DNA from: Microscillaceae bacterium
GTDB lineage: Bacteria; Bacteroidota; Bacteroidia; Cytophagales; Microscillaceae
Assembly (NCBI GenBank): GCA_025054775.1
Contig: JANWZA010000010.1
Span: 1-43,683 of the forward strand
Length of the DNA stretch: 43,683 bases
Direction: 5' to 3'
Position numbers and translations under genes: made by a program. The notes under the pieces are model-generated. The model searched no databases, was not told the origin of the DNA, and worked only from the letters and a program-made list of their open reading frames with translations. Shown in pieces: positions 1 through 9,000 of this stretch. Each line of letters starts with the position of its first letter. Position 1 is the stretch's first letter.

Positions 1-150
1 AATTAAAAATCGTTCTAATTTGCTCTCTTGCGGGTTGAGCAAAATAAATGATAACTCAAATTTTTCTTTGTCAAGGGCTTCGGCAGTCCATTCAAAGCCA
101 AGCGATTTATCAATAAACGAAACAATATACGTGAGGCGAATTTTGGGCAT
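1..150 (-). CDS. Glycosyltransferase-like protein, N-terminal 50 codons only (partial)
   Basis: Reading leftward from an ATG at 150 there are 50 uninterrupted codons before the window ends. The protein begins MPKIRLTYIVSFIDKSLGFE and continues with a hydrophobic strand ending in LLNPQESKLERFL. An opening beta strand followed by a helix and a second strand is what the N-terminus of a GT-B glycosyltransferase (GT4 type) looks like, and Bacteroidota GT4 proteins begin in a very similar way. No catalytic residue is inside the window, so the assignment rests on this resemblance alone. The gene lies 24 bases downstream of the FKBP gene on the same strand and probably shares its transcript. Confidence 0.5.
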   Translation of the reverse strand, partial: MPKIRLTYIVSFIDKSLGFEWTAEALDKEKFELSFILLNPQESKLERFLI

Positions 151-174
151 TTTGGGAGAAAATTATTAAGCTAA

Positions 175-1065
175 CTATCTGATGTTTAGAAGTTCTACAT
201 CAAAAATCAAAATACTGTTGGGAGGTATGTTCCCTGTACCTCTATTTCCGTATGCTAATGTAGAAGGAATAATGAGTTTTGCTTTCGTACCTACGTTTAA
301 TAGGGCAATTCCTTCGTCCCAACCTTTGATGACACGCCCTAAGCCGAGAGGGAATTCAAAAGGTTGTCCTCTGTCTACCGAACTGTCAAATTTCGTTCCG
401 TTTAAGAGCATTCCCGTGTAATGCACCACTACGGTTTGCCCTTTGGCAGGTTTAGCACCGTTGCCTTGTTGCAAAATTACATAATGTAATCCTGTGGGCG
501 TGCTTTGGGCTTTAAGTTGATTGTCAGCAATATATTTCTTAATCGTTTGCAGTTCTTGGGCTGTTTGCAGACTATCTTTTTGGCGTTGCTCGCGCTCCAA
601 GTCTGCCATAGACCTGATTTTCAGGATTTTGAGGTAATATTTCAAATGCGTTCCTTGCGTAAGGGCAGGAGTGAGATAAGCAGCTTGTGCCGAATTACGA
701 AGACTATCTATGCTAATTAGCACTTCCAAACTATCCTGTTCGGCTACCACACTAAACACTTCCACAGGTGAACTTTTGGCATCTTCTTTTGGGTAAGAGG
801 CACTCACTTTGAACTGCAAAGCCGCACCCGCAGGGCGTATAAGCGAATCTTTGCCATTGCGAATTGCCATCGTAAAATCTACTATATCTCCTACAACGGC
901 TTTGCGTTGTTTAGGTACTTGTTTAATGAAACGATACAAAACTCCTCCTGCCGTTTTTTGGTAATTACTAAAATTAGTTTGAGCATAACTTGCTGCTGCA
1001 TTACCCAAACTGAAAATAAAACCAAGTAAAAATAAGCGAAAAAGTAAAACAAAAGGCTGGCTCAT
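175..1065 (-). CDS. Secreted FKBP-type peptidyl-prolyl cis-trans isomerase
   Basis: The 296-aa protein should catalyse proline cis-trans isomerisation and help fold exported proteins. The chosen start (ATG, 1065-1063) opens with a signal peptide, MSQPFVLLFRLFLLGF..., with a likely cleavage after SYA. The frame stays open upstream to 1257, but that extension would bury the signal peptide and is translated from the G+C-rich hairpin region, so it is rejected. Residues about 30-180 form an uncharacterised region with a charged helix. Residues about 190-296 are a complete FKBP domain, with VHYTGMLLNGTKFDSS, the VIKGWDEGIALL segment and the C-terminal AYGNRGTGNIPPNSILIFDVELL. An isolated promoter element lies at 1102-1109. 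Periplasmic location is inferred from the signal peptide; a lipobox is not evident. Confidence 0.88.
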   Translation of the reverse strand: MSQPFVLLFRLFLLGFIFSLGNAAASYAQTNFSNYQKTAGGVLYRFIKQVPKQRKAVVGDIVDFTMAIRNGKDSLIRPAGAALQFKVSASYPKEDAKSSPVEVFSVVAEQDSLEVLISIDSLRNSAQAAYLTPALTQGTHLKYYLKILKIRSMADLEREQRQKDSLQTAQELQTIKKYIADNQLKAQSTPTGLHYVILQQGNGAKPAKGQTVVVHYTGMLLNGTKFDSSVDRGQPFEFPLGLGRVIKGWDEGIALLNVGTKAKLIIPSTLAYGNRGTGNIPPNSILIFDVELLNIR

Positions 1066-1101
1066 GATTTTGTAAATAAGATTTTTTGACAATAAACGCC
1101 T

Positions 1102-1109
1102 CAAAGCTA
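1102..1109 (-). promoter_or_regulatory. Putative -7 promoter element (TAGCTTTG) for the FKBP gene
   Basis: Read on the minus strand this is TAGCTTTG, a match to the Bacteroidota TAnnTTTG element, 36 bases upstream of the chosen FKBP start. I see no convincing -33 TTTG partner. Confidence 0.35.
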
Positions 1110-1180
1110 TCAATTTTATTTTAATTTTAATATATCTGTTTAAGCTGTTAAAGCAACACATTTGCCGAAAATAATTTTTT

Positions 1181-1290
1181 GGGCGTTTCCTTCGCCCTTT
1201 TAGGGCTTCGGGGCGGGCTTTGCAGGGCTTCGCTAACGCTTCGGTGCTTCGCACCAAACCCTTCGCGGGTTTGCCCTTTCAATCCCTAAC
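1181..1290. repeat. Cluster of G+C-rich stem-loops with six CTTCG cores
   Basis: Directly visible hairpins are GGGCG/CGCCC (1181-1185 with 1193-1197), GGTGC-TTC-GCACC (1243-1255) and AAACCC-TTCGC-GGGTTT (1256-1272). The pentamer CTTCG occurs six times between 1190 and 1265, several times in a context that would form a UUCG-type loop. The region has no coding signal that fits its neighbours. It resembles the small dispersed palindromic elements of other A+T-rich bacterial genomes, but only one copy lies in this window, so its repeat status is inferred. Confidence 0.5.
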
Positions 1291-1431
1291 GCAATTTTTT
1301 GTAATTTTTTCAAAAACTACCATTTTTAGAAAGTTTAATTACAAACTCACCCACACACCCAAAAAATATCATAAAATTGGCTACATTTTAGCAATATTCG
1401 CAACCAACATATTTACAAATACACAAATCGC

Positions 1432-2640
1432 ATGGATTTTGATTTTTTGACTTCTGAAAAAGTACAAAATTTTATTTTGGATAATTTACACCAAGAGCCT
1501 ACCCAACTTTTGCTCACCAAGCAACCATTTAGCACCCAAGAAATGCAAATGATTGTGCCTCAAATTGTTGCAAGGCAGAAACTCAAATCCAAATGTCCCA
1601 CTTGGTTTCAACAGCCTTATCTCCTTTTCTCACCGCTTGCCGCAGAGCAATCCTCCTCTGAACTAACGGCACAATACAAAGCCCAACTTCTAAAAAACTG
1701 CTCAACAATAGCCGACCTTACAGGTGGGCTAGGAGTAGATACGTTTGCCTTTGCCCAAACAGCCCAAAACGTTTGGCACATAGAACCTAACGAAATTTTA
1801 CAAAATATGGTAAAACACAATTTTAACCTATTAGCCCAAACTAATATTCAATTTGCTAACCAAACCGCACAAGAATTTTTGAGCCAAACGAATATCCGTT
1901 TAGGTGCTATTTTCTTGGATCCATCCCGCAGAGATGAGGCCAAAAAACAAGTTTACAATTTAGCAGATTATCAGCCAAATATCATAGAATTATTGCCCCA
2001 AATTTGGCAAAAAACTGATATCGTTTTGCTCAAAGTCTCTCCTATGGCAGATATTGAACATACAGCCCGACAATTAGCACAAGTAAGCCAAGTACACATT
2101 TTGGCAATTAGAAATGAAGTAAAAGAAGTACTTTTTTTGCTTGAAAAAAATAGCAACCCACTGAATTACGCTATTTTCACAACTAATTTCAAGGATAACC
2201 AAACTACTGAAAAATTTAACTTTCAAATAACAGACGAACAGCAAGCCAAAATAAAATTAGCCTTTCCACAAGAAAATAACTATCTCTTTGAACCAAATAC
2301 GGCTATTTTGAAAGCAGGTGCATTCAAAACGTTTGCCCAACGATTTCAACTTGCTAAATTACACCCACATACACACCTTTACACCTCAACAAATTTGCCC
2401 AACGACCGCACTCAAATTCCTGCACGTATTTTTCAAATAAAGCATATAGTTAATTATCAGCCTAAAAATGTAAAGGCTGTTTTGCCTTATTTGCAAGCTA
2501 ATTTGACAGTACGTAATTTTCCTGAAACGGTAGCCCAAATTCGCAAAAAATTAGCCCTCAAAGAAGGTGGCAAAACGTATATTTTTGCTTGCACTTTGCT
2601 CAATGAGCAGAAAGTTTTGCTCGTGTGCGAAAAAGTATAG
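1432..2640 (+). CDS. Class I SAM-dependent methyltransferase with THUMP-like C-terminus (PG_1098 type)
   Basis: This 402-aa protein is predicted to methylate a nucleic acid, probably RNA, using S-adenosylmethionine; the substrate of this family is not known to me. Residues 1-85 are a helical N-terminal region. The SAM-binding motif I is at about residues 93-103 (IADLTGGLGVDT), the acidic post-I position lies in WHIEPNE, and the catalytic-type motif IV is D163-P-S-R-R. Residues about 310-400 match the THUMP-like C-terminal domain of the Bacteroidota family, with RNFPETVAQIRKKLALKEGG and a final strand motif. The ATG at 1432 is the first in frame after the spacer and gives the expected MDFDFLTSEKV-type start. 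It stands alone, converging with the SPOR gene. Confidence 0.85.
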   Translation: MDFDFLTSEKVQNFILDNLHQEPTQLLLTKQPFSTQEMQMIVPQIVARQKLKSKCPTWFQQPYLLFSPLAAEQSSSELTAQYKAQLLKNCSTIADLTGGLGVDTFAFAQTAQNVWHIEPNEILQNMVKHNFNLLAQTNIQFANQTAQEFLSQTNIRLGAIFLDPSRRDEAKKQVYNLADYQPNIIELLPQIWQKTDIVLLKVSPMADIEHTARQLAQVSQVHILAIRNEVKEVLFLLEKNSNPLNYAIFTTNFKDNQTTEKFNFQITDEQQAKIKLAFPQENNYLFEPNTAILKAGAFKTFAQRFQLAKLHPHTHLYTSTNLPNDRTQIPARIFQIKHIVNYQPKNVKAVLPYLQANLTVRNFPETVAQIRKKLALKEGGKTYIFACTLLNEQKVLLVCEKV

Positions 2641-2680
2641 GTCAATTTTGTAGTTATACCTGATATTGAAATAGTTATTC

Positions 2681-3964
2681 CTAATATTGAAAAACTACTG
2701 ACTCCACGCCTAACTCTTTGCGTAAACGCAATACCTCGTCTGAAGCATCCTCTCTGCGAGTGAAATCTACGTAAGATACTCGGTATTTACCATTAGCTTC
2801 TATCACGCGGGCGCTGGTATAGCCTCTTTCCATGAGCGTATTATACAAGATGTAGGCATTATTAGCATTACTAAATGTCCCTAATACTACATAAAATCTA
2901 CCTTTTGCCTCTTTTACTGTAAAAACCTCACTAGGAGGTGTAGTGTTATTACTAAGTCGTTTTAGCCAGCTACGTAGTCCTGCATTAGTTCTTACAGGTA
3001 CGGCAGGCATAGTAGGGGCTTCGGTAGAAGGTGTGGTAGGTGGTGGCGTTGGGGTTTCCACGCGAGCAGGCGGTTCGGCTTTTTTAGTCATTTCAGGTTG
3101 TTTTTTCTCCTCTTTTTTCTCTTCTGCTTTGGTTATGTTTTTATTTTCAGATTTTTCCGTATTTTCTACTGTACTCTCTTCTTTTTTCTCTTCTGTATTT
3201 TCAGTTTCCTCTTTATCAGGTTGTACTGACATATTTGCTTTGGGCTTATTTTTAGCGAACCAATTAGTAGGATTGATAGATTCTATGCCTGAAAAGATAG
3301 CAAAAATAAAAAAAGCGGTAACTACAAACAAGGCAGCTAACACACTAATAAAGAGAGCATTGTTAGTTTTTTCTTCTTCAGGTTGCGCCTCTACCTCTTC
3401 TAAAAGTGGGGTTTCTTTTTCAATTTCTTCACCCAAGTCTAGTATATCTGTTTTTTTAGTTTCTTTGGTTTCTGTAATTTCAGTAATAGGGCCGGCAGTT
3501 GCCGCTTTATCTGTAGTAATAGCGGAAGGTAATGGTTTGTAAAATAAATTAGGCAAGCCGTAGCCTTGGGCGTAGAAGTTGGTATTTTCGCTTTGCTTGA
3601 ATTTTAGTTCATGGTCAGGAGTAAGATAAAATACTCCTACGCCCTCTACTTGATATTTCCTTTGGGGGCTTGTCCCTGCTTCTATTTTAAGGGTGGTTAC
3701 GAATTGTTTGATAGCATTTTCTATGTCTGCAATGCTTCTATTTTCTTTCTCGGCAATGTATTCTGCAAAGGCACTGCTAGTTTCTTTATTTTGTGCCGAA
3801 AAGTAAACTTCGCAGTTAGGAGGTGAAATATGGTTTATGTTAGGATTGATAGCTGCTCCTATGTATTTCACCTCAAATTTACCTAAGTCATTGATAATTA
3901 GAGTATTATGATGTATTAAGTATTCTTGTAAGTATTTCTCAATCAGTTCATTGTCCGAACGCAT
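2681..3964 (-). CDS. HU-CCDC81 and SPOR domain membrane protein
   Basis: The 427-aa protein is a single-pass inner-membrane protein that probably binds septal peptidoglycan. Residues 1-145 correspond to the paired CCDC81-like HU domains (NTLIINDLGKFEVKYIGAAI, then the YQVEGVGVFYL segment). The transmembrane helix is residues about 203-225. Residues 238-330 are low complexity, first Glu/Lys-rich and then Pro/Thr-rich, a likely periplasmic stalk. Residues about 354-427 are a SPOR domain with GRFYVVLGTFSNANNAYIL and a YRVSYVDF strand; SPOR domains bind denuded septal glycan. Its start codon lies inside the end of the upstream barrel gene (17-base overlap), so the two are probably translationally coupled. 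There is no signal peptide, and the HU part should face the cytoplasm. Confidence 0.87.
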   Translation of the reverse strand: MRSDNELIEKYLQEYLIHHNTLIINDLGKFEVKYIGAAINPNINHISPPNCEVYFSAQNKETSSAFAEYIAEKENRSIADIENAIKQFVTTLKIEAGTSPQRKYQVEGVGVFYLTPDHELKFKQSENTNFYAQGYGLPNLFYKPLPSAITTDKAATAGPITEITETKETKKTDILDLGEEIEKETPLLEEVEAQPEEEKTNNALFISVLAALFVVTAFFIFAIFSGIESINPTNWFAKNKPKANMSVQPDKEETENTEEKKEESTVENTEKSENKNITKAEEKKEEKKQPEMTKKAEPPARVETPTPPPTTPSTEAPTMPAVPVRTNAGLRSWLKRLSNNTTPPSEVFTVKEAKGRFYVVLGTFSNANNAYILYNTLMERGYTSARVIEANGKYRVSYVDFTRREDASDEVLRLRKELGVESVVFQY

Positions 3965-5669
3965 ACTGTAAGCGAATTAAAAAGTGAAAAGCTTGTGTAG
4001 GGTAATGGTAAAATCTTTGATACGTTCTATTGAGTAAGTTATTCAACAACAAAGATGTATAAAAATTTTCAAAAATTAAGTAATTAGCTGTTAAATTTAT
4101 ATCAAAAATAGGGCTGATTTTTTGTGTACTTATATTTTGAGGTAAATTTGTATTAGAAATTAAATAAGATTGGCTTCGTTCTATGCCCATCCAACTAAAA
4201 CTGTGCGACTGAAAACTAAGCCTTTGGCTCGGTGCATAATGAATTTTTAGGTCTGCGGTAAAGGTCGGATAATGTAGGTTAAAGTGCTTAAAATCAGCAT
4301 ATTGCACTTTAAATTCTGCTTTCAAATCATACCTAAATTTGTGTTGTATTTGGCTAAAGTATTGCAATACGTTAGTTTTAGCATAAAAAACGCCGATTTG
4401 TGCGGTATCGCTTTGTAAGTTAGCAAAAAAAGGTAAATTATCTACGTTCAATGCTTTGATACCAACTTGTAAATGCGTGTCTTTTCCCCAACTTTTTTGT
4501 AAATTGAAATGAATTTTTCGCTCATAGTTTGTGCGAAGTAATTGGTTTTGTGCTAAAAAAGGATTTTCTTGGCTGATGCTTTGCAAGGTATGATTTTGAG
4601 TTTGGGCATCAAGTTCTACGAACAAAGCCCATTGCTTGGGTAAAAAAAACTGACTTTGGCTAAATAAAAATACACGCCACTGGGAAGTGTGAGGCAAGCC
4701 ATCATTCAAGTAAAAAATGGGGAGTCCTATTTTGGCGCTAATACGCACTTTGGAGCTAAAATTCCATAGTTGTTGCTCTGCAAAAGGGCGAATATTCAAT
4801 ACCCAACGGCTTTGATTGAGTGTTCTTTCGGCATGGCGGCTGAAATTATGCCAAACTTGCCCTTCTATTTTAAGTTTTGGAGGATTGAGCAAATTTTCAC
4901 GACTTGGTAGGGTTGCTAAATAAGTATTAAGATTTAGTTCGTTAGTGATTTCTTGTGAGGTAGTTCTATTTCTTTGATAAAATTGCCTTATTTGATAATC
5001 TATTTTTGTGCTTGCTGTGCTGAGCGATTGGTAGTTCGTTTTGAAATAAAATTGCTCAAAAATTTGCCTCAAAAAATATTTATCCAAGTTTTGGATATTT
5101 TGGTTTCCATACCAAAAGCTATAGTTTTGGGCATATCCCACTTGACTTTTGAGTGTATTATTAGTAAGCCAATAGGTATTAGCCAAATAGATTTCATTCT
5201 GCCCAAACCCTGAATAATCGTTTGCTAGGGCACCGCGTTGCCAATTTTGGTGTTTAGCATACAATTTCCATTGGTTGTTAGTAGGTAAATTAGTTAAAGA
5301 AAGTAGTGCTTCGCCGAAGGTAGCCTCATAATTGCCCACTCCTGCTTTCAATAAAAAGCTAAATTTAGATATTTCTGGCATATAAGTGAGTTCGGGAGAA
5401 GATGAGTGGTCATCTTCCAAACTTATTTTTTGAGTTTCTTTTGGTTGATTTTCGTAAATGCTGAGGTCTAGAAAGCGTAAAGGCAAGGAGATAGTTGTAT
5501 CTTGGGAACGCGTAGTGAGCATAGCTTTTTCTACGATTTTTTGCCCGAGATGTAACTTTATAGGAGCGATAGTAGTAGGCTTGTTTTCATTGGTTTGGGC
5601 TGTAAGTTCTGCTATAAGAGCAAACTGCAACCAACCAATAACTTGACAAGCAACATAGAGGCGAAACAT
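3948..5669 (-). CDS. Putative outer-membrane beta-barrel protein (TonB-receptor-like barrel, no plug)
   Basis: This 573-aa protein starts with a signal peptide ending near LTAQ. After a short linker, most of it consists of alternating hydrophobic and polar stretches with many Tyr, Phe, Trp, Asn and Gln residues, for example YLANTYWLTNNTLKSQVGYA and the last strands ending LIRLQYAFGQ. That pattern is typical of an outer-membrane barrel. I cannot see a TonB box, a plug domain or a carboxypeptidase-like repeat, so it is not a complete TonB-dependent receptor. Large barrel proteins of this sort are common next to SPOR/HU genes in this phylum. A promoter element lies at 5699-5706. Its end overlaps the SPOR gene by 17 bases. 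Confidence 0.7.
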   Translation of the reverse strand: MFRLYVACQVIGWLQFALIAELTAQTNENKPTTIAPIKLHLGQKIVEKAMLTTRSQDTTISLPLRFLDLSIYENQPKETQKISLEDDHSSSPELTYMPEISKFSFLLKAGVGNYEATFGEALLSLTNLPTNNQWKLYAKHQNWQRGALANDYSGFGQNEIYLANTYWLTNNTLKSQVGYAQNYSFWYGNQNIQNLDKYFLRQIFEQFYFKTNYQSLSTASTKIDYQIRQFYQRNRTTSQEITNELNLNTYLATLPSRENLLNPPKLKIEGQVWHNFSRHAERTLNQSRWVLNIRPFAEQQLWNFSSKVRISAKIGLPIFYLNDGLPHTSQWRVFLFSQSQFFLPKQWALFVELDAQTQNHTLQSISQENPFLAQNQLLRTNYERKIHFNLQKSWGKDTHLQVGIKALNVDNLPFFANLQSDTAQIGVFYAKTNVLQYFSQIQHKFRYDLKAEFKVQYADFKHFNLHYPTFTADLKIHYAPSQRLSFQSHSFSWMGIERSQSYLISNTNLPQNISTQKISPIFDINLTANYLIFENFYTSLLLNNLLNRTYQRFYHYPTQAFHFLIRLQYAFGQ

Positions 5670-5698
5670 ATTCTATAATTTTGGGTCATTTTATAGGA

Positions 5699-5706
5699 CA
5701 AAGGTA
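5699..5706 (-). promoter_or_regulatory. Putative -7 promoter element (TACCTTTG) for the barrel-SPOR operon
   Basis: On the minus strand this reads TACCTTTG, an exact TAnnTTTG match 29 bases upstream of the barrel gene start. A TTTTG lies 23 bases further upstream, slightly wider than the usual -33 spacing. Confidence 0.5.
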
Positions 5707-5960
5707 CAAATTATTTGAGAAAGCTATAACAAAAGTGAGTTACTTTGTAATTTTGAGCAGACTAATTTGTCTTTTTTAGCTATTAGCTGTATTGCACTAT
5801 GAGTTTAAGTTTGTAATAAATTTATGTAACCTTTTAGTAGTTTTGAGAGATTTAACAGAAAATGTGTTAGGAAAATTGAAAAAGCAAGCTCAAGAAACCT
5901 TTGCCCTAACCCAAATTAAATAATTAGCATTTTTTTAACTAAAACTCTCTCAAATTCTTT

Positions 5961-5968
5961 TACCTTTG
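5961..5968 (+). promoter_or_regulatory. Putative -7 promoter element (TACCTTTG, followed by CA) for the VPS10-like gene
   Basis: TACCTTTGCA matches the Bacteroidota -7 element and the extended form shared by several promoters in this window. It would leave a 5' leader of roughly 65-70 bases before the ATG at 6042. Confidence 0.5.
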
Positions 5969-6041
5969 CAGTAAAAATGATTCCAAAACGTTTAATCATT
6001 TCTATAATCTATCCATCTCACTCAATAGCCCATTTGTTTTC

Positions 6042-9000
6042 ATGAAAAATGCATGTTCCTTCTTCGCTTTGAGTAGTTTATTGGCATTGTTTTGTGCCAA
6101 TCAATTGCCCTCTTTTGCTCAAAAGCGCACTTACGATACAACTTTTTACAATAATTTGCAATATCGTTTAATCGGTCCCTTTCGTGGGGGAAGAAGTGCG
6201 GCAGTAACAGGGGTGGCAAACAAACCAATGCTCTACTACTTTGGATCCACAGGTGGCGGAGTATGGAAAACCACTGATGCAGGAGCTACTTGGACAAATA
6301 TCTCCGATGGCTTTTTTGGTGGTTCTATTGGTGCAATCGCTGTAAGCGAGTATGATAATAACGTGATATACGTAGGTGGTGGTGAAAAAACCTGGCGCGG
6401 CAATGTTTCGCATGGGTATGGTATGTGGAAATCAGTAAATGCGGGCAAAACATGGCAAAATATTGGTTTAAACGATAGCAGGCATATTAGCCGTATTCGT
6501 ATTCACCCTAAAAATCCTGACCTCGTGTATGTTGCTGTTATGGGACATGCTTTCGGACAGAATACAGAACGAGGCGTGTATAGAACCAAGGATGGAGGTA
6601 ATACATGGGAAAGAATTTTGTTTGTTAATTCACAAACAGCTGCCGTGGATTTGGCAATGGATCCAAGCAATCCACGTATTTTATATGCTACTATGTGGCG
6701 GGCTATCCGCACACCATACAGTTTTGAGAGTGGTGGCGAAGGTTCAAGTATATGGAAAAGTACCGACGGTGGTGATACGTGGGTAGAAATTACACGTAAG
6801 CCAGGTTTGCCTAAAGGCACTATCGGCATTGCAGGTATCGCGGTTTCTCCTGTACAACCTGACCGTGTATGGGCTATTATTGAAGCCGAAGACGGCGGCG
6901 TATTCCGTTCTGACAATGGTGGCGAAAATTGGCAAAAATTAAATGACGAGCGTAAACTACGACAAAGGGCTTGGTATTACACACGCATCTATGCTGATAC
7001 GCAAAACCCGGACGTGGTATATGTAGTGAATGTAGAATTTCACAAAAGTAAAGATGGAGGCAAAACTTTTCAAGCTATTCCTACCCCACACGGCGACCAC
7101 CATGACCTCTGGATTGCCCCTGAAAATCCTGAACGTATGATTATTGCTGACGATGGTGGCGCGCAAGTTAGTCTTGATGGAGGTAATACTTGGAGTACAT
7201 ACATGAATCAGCCCACAGCACAAATTTATCGTATTAGCACAGATAACCACTTCCCTTACCGTATTTATGGTTCACAGCAAGATAATACTGCTTTTCGTAT
7301 CTTGAGTCGAACTGACGAAGGAGCTATCACAAATCGCCATTGGCAAGAAACCGCAGGAGGAGAAAGCGGCTATATCGTGCCTGACCCACGCAACCCTGAT
7401 ATTGTCTATGGTGGATCCTACGGAGGCTACCTCACACGCCTTGACCACCAAAGCAATGAAGAACGCCAAATTGATGTGTATCCTGACAACCCTATGGGCT
7501 GGGGAGCAGAACATCTGAAATATCGTTTTCAGTGGAACTTTCCTATTATGTTCTCACCTAATTCTCCCAATACGCTCTACGCAGCTGCAAATGTATTATT
7601 CAAATCTACTAACGAAGGGCAAACTTGGAAAGCTATTAGCCCTGACCTCACACGAAATGACAAAACGAAAATGAAAGCCTCAGGCGGACCTATTACCAAA
7701 GATAACACAGGCGTAGAGTATTACGGAACAATATTCGCTCTTGCAGAATCAGCTCAAGAAAAAAATTTAATTTGGGTAGGTTCAGACGATGGCTTGGTTC
7801 ACCTCACCAAAGACGGTGGCAAGACATGGGAAAATGTAACCCCTAAAAAAGACTGCCCTGAATGGATAATGTGGAACAGCATTGACGTCAATCCTTTTGT
7901 AAAAGGGGGAGCTTACCTTGCAGGCACACGCTACAAACTAGATGACTTTCAGCCATATCTCTATAAAACTACTGACTATGGCAAAACATGGAAAAAAATT
8001 ACCGCAGGTATTCCTAATAGACATTTCACACGTGTATTAAGAGCAGACCCCGTAAGACAAGGACTGCTCTATGCAGGCACAGAAAGTGGAATATACGTTT
8101 CGTTTGATGATGGCGAAAGCTGGCAAACACTTCAACTCAATTTGCCTATTGTACCTATTACAGATATTCAAATCAAAGGAACAGATTTGATTGTAGCCAC
8201 ACAAGGTAGAAGTATTTGGATTTTAGACGATTTGCACATTTTACGACAACTTAATGAGATTTCTACTAATGCCGAATTTTATTTGTTCAAACCTAAAAAC
8301 GTTTACAATAAACAAGGCTATCAAGCCCACAACCCAAAATTAGAAGGTAAAAACCCTGTCTCAGGTGTCCCCGTGCATTTCTTTTTGAGCCAAAAGCCTG
8401 ACACTACGCAAGTTATTACTCTGGAATTTCTTACCCTTGCTGATGAGCTAATTCGTAAGTTCTCTACCAAAGTAGAAAAAAGCGATAATCCCCTTAAACC
8501 TACCACTGTTGGTAAATTGGATGTAAAAAAAGGAGCTAATTTGTTTGTTTGGGACATGCGTACCGAAGATGCTCTCGGTTTTGAAGGGCTAATTCTTTGG
8601 GCAAGTGAATTGAAAGGACCTAAAGTAGTTCCTGATAAATATAAAGTAAAACTTACCGTCGGTAATCAAAGCCAAACTGCAGAGTTTGAAATTAAAAAAG
8701 ATCCTCGTATAGAAAGTTCAATTAGTGATTTGCAAGCCCAATACGATTTCTTAATAAGTATTAGAAACAAGCTTACCCAAACTCACCAAGCTATATTACA
8801 AATTAGGCAACTAAGACAGGATTTACAAAACCTACAAAAACGATTTGCCACTTTGCCCGAGGCTAAACCTGTTCTTGACCAAGCCAAGGCAATAGAGCAA
8901 AAAATTACAGAAATAGAAAATAACCTTTACCAAACTAAAAACCGCAGTAGCCAAGACCCGTTAAATTTCCCAATTAAACTCAACAATAAGTTAAGTGCTT

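Larger units (their letters stand above)
1066..1431. other. Divergent intergenic region with G+C-rich hairpin cluster
   Basis: This spacer lies between the divergently oriented FKBP and methyltransferase genes. Its middle (1181-1290) is strikingly richer in G+C than the surroundings and is made of short stem-loops, annotated separately. The part next to the methyltransferase (1290-1431) is A+T-rich with no recognisable gene. A TACATTTT sequence near 1380 is the closest thing to a promoter element for the downstream gene. Confidence 0.6.
5670..6041. other. Divergent promoter region between barrel gene and VPS10-like gene
   Basis: This A+T-rich spacer holds the two divergent promoter elements annotated at 5699-5706 and 5961-5968. 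Between them (about 5710-5950) I see no reading frame, tRNA-like fold or strong hairpin. Confidence 0.6.

Noticed and set aside
1066..1257. Upstream extension of the FKBP frame by 64 codons
   Set aside because: It would be translated from the hairpin cluster and places a basic segment before a clear signal peptide. The internal ATG at 1065 gives a proper exported protein.
2943..3542. 199-codon open frame on the plus strand inside the SPOR gene
   Set aside because: It is antisense to the low-complexity Glu/Lys/Pro stalk; its Ser/Phe/Val-rich product is the usual shadow of such coding sequence and has no start context.
6503..6916. 137-codon open frame on the minus strand inside the VPS10-like gene
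   Set aside because: It is antisense to repeated Asp-box sequence and has no family resemblance; explained by the composition of the real gene.
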